This document shows positions 59,879 through 64,000 of a stretch of DNA of 64,000 bases, one piece after another (position 1 is the first letter of the stretch; the number at the start of each line of letters is the position of its first letter). The notes below the pieces were generated by a model, which saw only the letters and a list, made by a program, of their open reading frames with translations, did not search any database and was not told where the DNA came from. The DNA lies in NCBI RefSeq assembly GCF_003056345.1, contig NZ_PYWB01000002.1, positions 248,001-312,000 on the forward strand, written 5' to 3'. Made by a program: the position numbers and the translations under genes. This stretch comes from Devosia submarina. GTDB taxonomy: Bacteria > Pseudomonadota > Alphaproteobacteria > Rhizobiales > Devosiaceae.

Positions 59879-60898
59879 CTAACGGGCATAGATGCGGTCC
59901 AGAATGTCGGCCACCGCGGTAAATTGTTCGGCTGCCGGATCGAACCGGCCACCCTGCGCAACGCTTGCGGCCCAGGCGGCCGGGGCGCGACCGGACCAAT
60001 CGTCGGGTGGCTGGGACAGCACACGCGATTGGGTCCCGGTATTGTGCCGGGCCTCGAAATCGAGAAACGAACCGCCCACATTGCTGAAGCTGGCGCCGCC
60101 CTCGGTGCCATAGAAATCGGCACTGATCACCGCATCGCGTCCGGCATGAAGATGCCAGGAGGTGGTGACGCGCACGACAGCGCCCGTAGCCAGGGTCAGC
60201 GTTGCGACGGCGAAATCTTCCACTGTGTCGCTGTTGGCGGCAAGAGGCTGGCCTTTGCTGAACAGCTGGCTCGTGACCGATGTGACCTCGGGGAAATGGA
60301 GCACCCAGAGGGCCAGATCCACCATGTGAACGCCCAGATCCATGACGCAGCCGCCGCCCGACAAGGTCTTGTCGAAGAACCAGGGTTTGTCTGGGCCATA
60401 GGCATTGTGGAACACCAGATCTGCCGCAAAGACCTGCCCCAGCGTGCCGGAGCGCACAACGGACGCGACCTGCTCCATGCCCGCGGTGTAGCGATAGGAA
60501 AGGTCGACCCCGAGCGTTCGATCCGCCTTGCGGGCAGCATCGACGACGGCTACAACCTCGTCCCGGGTGCGGCCCAGCGGCTTTTGGCAAAAGACGGGCA
60601 AGCCCCGCTCCAGCGCCTTGATCGACTGCTCGGCATGAAGGGCGCTTGGCGTGGCGATGACCACGCCATCCAGATCATGGGAGAGAAGCTCGTCAAACGA
60701 TGATGCAACCAGGGCGTCAGGCGCAATCTCCTGGGCAGCCCGGACCATTTCGGCTGAGGGGTCCGAAACCACAGCCGCCTCGACCAGCCCCTGATCCACC
60801 AGCGCGCGCATGCGGTTGAGCCCGATGCGGCCGGTTCCGAGAAAGCCGATGCGGGGCAGAGCTTGCGCTCCTTGGGGCGAAGCGGAGGCACCGCTCAT
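59879..60898 (-). CDS. Gfo/Idh/MocA-family oxidoreductase, glycan cluster
   Basis: A 339-residue NAD(P)-dependent sugar dehydrogenase. IGFLGTGRIGLNRMRAL is the coenzyme turn, VFCQKPLGRTRDEV the EKP-like motif with Gln in place of Glu, and GGGCVMDLGVHMVDLALWVL the conserved GGGxxxDxGxH. It overlaps the MDR gene upstream by four bases. Members in glycan operons oxidise or isomerise a nucleotide sugar or a free inositol-type compound. The Q for E change is common and not inactivating. Confidence 0.9.
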   Translation of the reverse strand: MSGASASPQGAQALPRIGFLGTGRIGLNRMRALVDQGLVEAAVVSDPSAEMVRAAQEIAPDALVASSFDELLSHDLDGVVIATPSALHAEQSIKALERGLPVFCQKPLGRTRDEVVAVVDAARKADRTLGVDLSYRYTAGMEQVASVVRSGTLGQVFAADLVFHNAYGPDKPWFFDKTLSGGGCVMDLGVHMVDLALWVLHFPEVTSVTSQLFSKGQPLAANSDTVEDFAVATLTLATGAVVRVTTSWHLHAGRDAVISADFYGTEGGASFSNVGGSFLDFEARHNTGTQSRVLSQPPDDWSGRAPAAWAASVAQGGRFDPAAEQFTAVADILDRIYAR

Positions 60899-61881
60899 GG
60901 ATAAACCACCAGGGCCTTCATGAAGCCATCCGGCCGGTCGCGCGTCGCATTGAGCGCCGTGTCCAGCTCCTCGAGCGGATATTTGTGCGTGTAAAGGGCG
61001 CTCGGATCGAGCCGGCCCTCCTCTACAGCGGCGATGGCGTCGCGAATGCCTTGCACATACATGGCTGGGTCGCGCTCATGGGCGTTGATCACATCAAAGC
61101 CGCGCCAGTTCCACATCTGCATGTTGACTTGACGGGGACCATCCTGATGGTAGCCCGCAACGATCAGCCGGCCTCGTTCGCGCGTGAGTTCGGCGGCAAG
61201 ATCAAGCGGCCATTGCTTGCCCACGGCTTCGATGACCCGATCGCAGAACTGTTCATTGGTGAGTTGCTTGACCTGCTCGATGATCTGCCAATGATCGTTC
61301 ATCGGGATGATCTCGGCAGCGCCCAGTTGCTTGGCCAGATCAAGGGCGAATGGCCGCCGACCTATGGCGATTACCCGGGCGCCGGCGGCAACAGCGAGCT
61401 GGATCAAGAGGGCACCAAGAAAGCCGATGCCGATGATGGCGACGGTTTGCCCGGCGGCAATCTCGCTGCGCCGGAAGATGTTCATGGCGCACCCCAGCGG
61501 CTCGCCGGGGAAGGGAACGCCGTCCAGCGTTGATGGGAGCTTCACCACGGCCTTGGCATCGGCAATGTCGTGGGTGGCATAGCTATGGTAGGACAGGGCT
61601 GCGACGCGGTCCCCCACATCCACGCCTTCCACATCCGGGCCAATTGCATCAATGCGGCCCCAGCCTTCATGGCCGAGCCCACCGGGTTCGGTGGGGAATT
61701 TCATCCATTCAGGGCCGGACCAGGGGCCAAGATTTGAGGCGCAGACGCCACAGCCCTCGAGCCGGACCCGAACCTGACCCGGTCCGGGGCTAGGCAGTTC
61801 ATGCTGTTGTATTGTGATCGTGCCGGGGCCAGTAACGACAGCCGCTTGCATTTGCTCGCTCGTTGGAGGCGCAGCATCCAT
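60895..61881 (-). CDS. MDR-family zinc-type alcohol dehydrogenase without structural zinc lobe
   Basis: A 328-residue medium-chain dehydrogenase. CGVCASNLGPWSGPEWMKFPTEPGGLGHEGWGRI supplies Cys, His and Glu for catalytic zinc; the four-Cys structural lobe of classic ADHs is missing (that region reads VAALSYHSYATHDIADAK). VAIIGIGFLGALLIQLAVAAGARVIAIGR is the NAD domain. ATG at 61881 is chosen because GAGGCTAAAATA precedes it. It overlaps the Gfo/Idh gene by four bases and probably works with it on the same sugar or polyol. Confidence 0.88.
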   Translation of the reverse strand: MDAAPPTSEQMQAAVVTGPGTITIQQHELPSPGPGQVRVRLEGCGVCASNLGPWSGPEWMKFPTEPGGLGHEGWGRIDAIGPDVEGVDVGDRVAALSYHSYATHDIADAKAVVKLPSTLDGVPFPGEPLGCAMNIFRRSEIAAGQTVAIIGIGFLGALLIQLAVAAGARVIAIGRRPFALDLAKQLGAAEIIPMNDHWQIIEQVKQLTNEQFCDRVIEAVGKQWPLDLAAELTRERGRLIVAGYHQDGPRQVNMQMWNWRGFDVINAHERDPAMYVQGIRDAIAAVEEGRLDPSALYTHKYPLEELDTALNATRDRPDGFMKALVVYP

Positions 61882-61891
61882 TATTTTAGCC

Positions 61892-62155
61892 TCAGTCACG
61901 GTTGACGAATTTGTTGAACCGGCTTTCGCCGCCATCAGCCGTTTTGTCCTGGTAGAGGAAGGCCAGTTTGTTTTCGTCGAAAATCTTGAAGAATTCGTCC
62001 CACGAGATCTGCTTGAGATTGTCTTCGGGCTCGCCAAAATCGATGCGCAGAATGCCGCCCTTGCCCTTGGTATCAACCATGGCGGGGTGACCGTCGCGCG
62101 CTTCGGCCCATTTGCGGATCTCGTCGTGCTTGGTGGTCGTGTTGGAACTGCTCAT
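61892..62155 (-). CDS. Small conserved acidic protein (87 aa), unknown function
   Basis: It starts TKHDEIRKWAEARDGHPAMV and carries GILRIDFGEPEDNLKQISWDEFFKIFDENKLAFLYQDKT with SRFNKFVNR at the end. Proteins with this HEIRKW...ISWDEFF...LAFLYQ pattern are widespread and often mislabelled as glucan-branching proteins; no activity is established. ATG at 62155 follows AAGGAG at nine bases. It is the second gene of the glycan operon, between UDP-glucose dehydrogenase and the MDR gene, an unusual place for it. Confidence 0.85.
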   Translation of the reverse strand: MSSSNTTTKHDEIRKWAEARDGHPAMVDTKGKGGILRIDFGEPEDNLKQISWDEFFKIFDENKLAFLYQDKTADGGESRFNKFVNRD

Positions 62156-62187
62156 GGCAAACACTCCTTACTGGTGATCGGTCGAAC

Positions 62188-63549
62188 TCAGGCGGGAGAC
62201 GCCGCCACCGGCGCCTTGGCGGTGATCGCGTGGCCGCGCCGTGCGGGCTGAACAACAATGCCGGAGCGTCCCAGGCCCTGATAGATAAGCCCTGCGGAGG
62301 CCGCGCGTTCCCGATCGATGATGTTGCGGAAATCAAGGAGGGCCTGGCCGCGCATGGCCTTGCGCAGTTCAGCCAGATCAAGGCTCCGGTATTCGTCCCA
62401 TTCGGTCAGCACTACCGTCACATCAGCGCCCCGCGTCGCGTCAAGAGCGCTCGTGTGCCAATGCGCATCGGGCAGCAGCCGCTTGGCGCCATTGGGCTGT
62501 GGATCATGGAGGTGAACATCGAGACCCGCTTCGATGAGCCTAGGAATGATGGTGAGGGCTGCGGCCTCGCGCACATCGTCGGTGTTGGCCTTGAAGCTCG
62601 TACCCAGGATCGCGACACGCCCATGCCGGGGCGCGGCGTCGATGATGCGGTCGGCCAGCGCTTCCTTGCGCAGTTCGTTGCGCTCGATCAGGGTTTCGAT
62701 CAGTGGCTGGGGTGCACCATGGCGGCGGCCTGTGCTGGCAAAGGCGCGGGTGTCCTTGGGAAAACAGGACCCGCCAAAGCCTGGGCCGGCGGAGAGAAAC
62801 GCCGATCCGATGCGATGGTCTCGCCCGATGCCATCAGCGACAGCGCCGACGTCACCCTCCAATTTCTCGCAAAGGTCGGCAACGTCGTTGATGAAGCCGA
62901 TGCGTAGAGCCAGAAGCGCATTGGCGGCGTATTTGATGAGTTCGGCATTGACGGTTTGCGTGGCGACGAGGGGGATTCCGCGCAGCAGCAGGGGTTCGTA
63001 GACCTCGCGCAACACAGCTTCAGACGCCGCATCGTCAGCACCGATCACAATGCGATCGGCATGCATGAAGTCCTTGATCGCAGAACCTTCACGCAGGAAT
63101 TCGGGATTTGAAGCGACCGCAATATCCTTGCTGCCGCGGCTGGCATCCACCAGCGCTTTGACGCGACGGGCCGTGCCCGCAACAACGGTGGATTTGATCA
63201 CCAAGACCGCGCGCGATTGCATATAGGGCGCAATGGTCTTGGCTGCCGTCTCAACATAGGAGAGGTCGATATCGCCATTGGCGTCGGACGGTGTGCCGAC
63301 GGCGAGGAATATCGCGTCGGCCGTGCCGGCGGCTTTGGTCGCGTGGGTAGTGAAATGCAGGCGGCCAAGGGCGATCTGCTTGCCGATAAGTTCGGACAGC
63401 CCGGGCTCGAAGATCGGCACTTCCGCGCGTTCCAGGGCCGCAATGCGATCACCATCAATATCGCAACACGTCACGTCGTGACCAAGCTCGGCAAGGCAGG
63501 CGCTTGTGGTCAAACCGACATAGCCGGCGCCCAGTACTACGATCTTCAT
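62188..63549 (-). CDS. ugd: UDP-glucose 6-dehydrogenase
   Basis: A 453-residue NAD-dependent enzyme that makes UDP-glucuronate from UDP-glucose. MKIVVLGAGYVGLTTSACLAELGHDV binds NAD, NAELIKYAANALLA holds catalytic Lys206, GPGFGGSCFPKDT the thioester Cys262, and GTSFKANTDDVREA the C-terminal substrate domain. ATG at 63549 is used: GAGGG lies nine bases upstream. It is the first gene of a six-gene minus-strand operon and supplies the acidic sugar precursor. An epimerase-like gene divergent across the next 420 bases may use the product. Confidence 0.95.
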   Translation of the reverse strand: MKIVVLGAGYVGLTTSACLAELGHDVTCCDIDGDRIAALERAEVPIFEPGLSELIGKQIALGRLHFTTHATKAAGTADAIFLAVGTPSDANGDIDLSYVETAAKTIAPYMQSRAVLVIKSTVVAGTARRVKALVDASRGSKDIAVASNPEFLREGSAIKDFMHADRIVIGADDAASEAVLREVYEPLLLRGIPLVATQTVNAELIKYAANALLALRIGFINDVADLCEKLEGDVGAVADGIGRDHRIGSAFLSAGPGFGGSCFPKDTRAFASTGRRHGAPQPLIETLIERNELRKEALADRIIDAAPRHGRVAILGTSFKANTDDVREAAALTIIPRLIEAGLDVHLHDPQPNGAKRLLPDAHWHTSALDATRGADVTVVLTEWDEYRSLDLAELRKAMRGQALLDFRNIIDRERAASAGLIYQGLGRSGIVVQPARRGHAITAKAPVAASPA

Positions 63550-63973
63550 TGTTGATGCCCTCTTGGTCAGCATGCAGCACGCAATGAACGCAGCAACAAG
63601 GGAGCAAGCAGCTTTGTTCCTTGAAAGGATCGCGCTCGATGATTGTTTGCCCAAGCGTTCTGCCGAGCAAGGATTATCACACTCCCATGTAACAACGGAG
63701 TCTGGGCGATCAAATCCGCGAAATTATGCAACTGCAAAAGGCGGCCTAGATTAACTTGGGATAATTCGCGTTTCTGCGTGCAGCGGAAGCTGGTGTGGAG
63801 CACGTGGGCGTGTAGCTAGGTATGACTCGGCAGTTTTATTGAGCTTTGTAGCTTGTGGCTTCCACAGGAGGCGCGACCCTCATGCGCGCGAGCCCATGCA
63901 AAGGAACACCGCGCGGAACTTGTCTGCTCACGACGGCTTCCTACTGCAGGTACTTACCTTCAAGTGGGCAAAC
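63550..63973. other. Divergent promoter region upstream of ugd
   Basis: About 420 bases, more A/T-rich than its surroundings, between ugd and the epimerase-like gene at the right edge. It should hold promoters for both. I see no coding frame, repeat or RNA I can support. Confidence 0.6.
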
Positions 63974-64000
63974 ATGAAACAGATACTCGTCACCGGCGGA
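63974..64000 (+). CDS. NAD-dependent epimerase/dehydratase-like gene, first nine codons only
   Basis: The frame from ATG at 63974 reads MKQILVTGG, the opening strand and turn of extended SDR sugar epimerases. Only nine codons are in the window, so the call rests on this segment plus its place opposite ugd. Confidence 0.6.

Overview
This 64 kb window is GC-rich chromosomal DNA from an alphaproteobacterium, most likely of the Hyphomicrobiales and Devosia-like (inference). Pointers are several binding-protein sugar and small-solute ABC importers, an HWE-type histidine kinase, a GGDEF-EAL protein, GGAAC-N16/17-CGTT promoter signatures of the EcfG general stress response, and many short GC-rich intergenic palindromes. 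Both ends cut genes: an SDR dehydrogenase on the left and an NAD-dependent epimerase-like gene on the right. One tRNA (Ser-GGA) is present. I see no phage, insertion sequence or CRISPR array.

Layout. 0.1-10 kb: hybrid histidine kinase, GGDEF-EAL c-di-GMP protein, SLC13-type permease, DUF892 stress protein, DapA-family aldolase, HWE kinase. 10-12 kb: O-acetylhomoserine sulfhydrylase-type enzyme and a small SPW membrane protein behind a textbook EcfG promoter. 12.2-20 kb: a polysaccharide locus with a CelD-like acyltransferase and Wzx-like flippase on one strand and, divergently, UDP-sulfoquinovose synthase, a BcsB-like protein and a BcsA-like processive glycosyltransferase. 20-22.4 kb: tRNA-Ser, small membrane protein, MsrA, YjbR-like protein. 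22.6-27.1 kb: D-threonine-aldolase-like enzyme, SDR, RidA and an M81/MlrC protein, separated by dispersed repeats. 27.7-36.3 kb: one long minus-strand operon (Gfo/Idh oxidoreductase, two permeases, binding protein, ATPase, RpiR regulator, GH20 hexosaminidase), suited to uptake and intracellular cleavage of amino-sugar oligosaccharides. 36.7-41.6 kb: second MlrC, SURF1, and an NMT1/THI5-type ABC importer. 41.6-46.4 kb: ribose-type ABC importer with a zinc polyol-type dehydrogenase. 46.5-53.1 kb: J-domain, VWA and DUF983 genes, then many tiny genes, a response regulator and a Crp/Fnr regulator. 53.1-64 kb: a phosphoribosyltransferase-like/kinase-like fusion, a histidine phosphatase, a CmoB-like methyltransferase, a glycosidase whose barrel appears circularly permuted, and a six-gene minus-strand surface-glycan operon (UDP-glucose dehydrogenase, small acidic protein, MDR dehydrogenase, Gfo/Idh, pyruvyl transferase, FrhB-like iron-sulfur protein).

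The most interesting loci are (1) the UDP-sulfoquinovose synthase embedded in a cellulose-synthase-like machine, which predicts a sulfonated exopolysaccharide instead of the usual sulfolipid, and (2) the 53-64 kb glycan region with its permuted glycosidase and PRTase-kinase fusion. Start codons were chosen from Shine-Dalgarno spacing where possible; several genes use TTG or GTG and SURF1 may use CTG.
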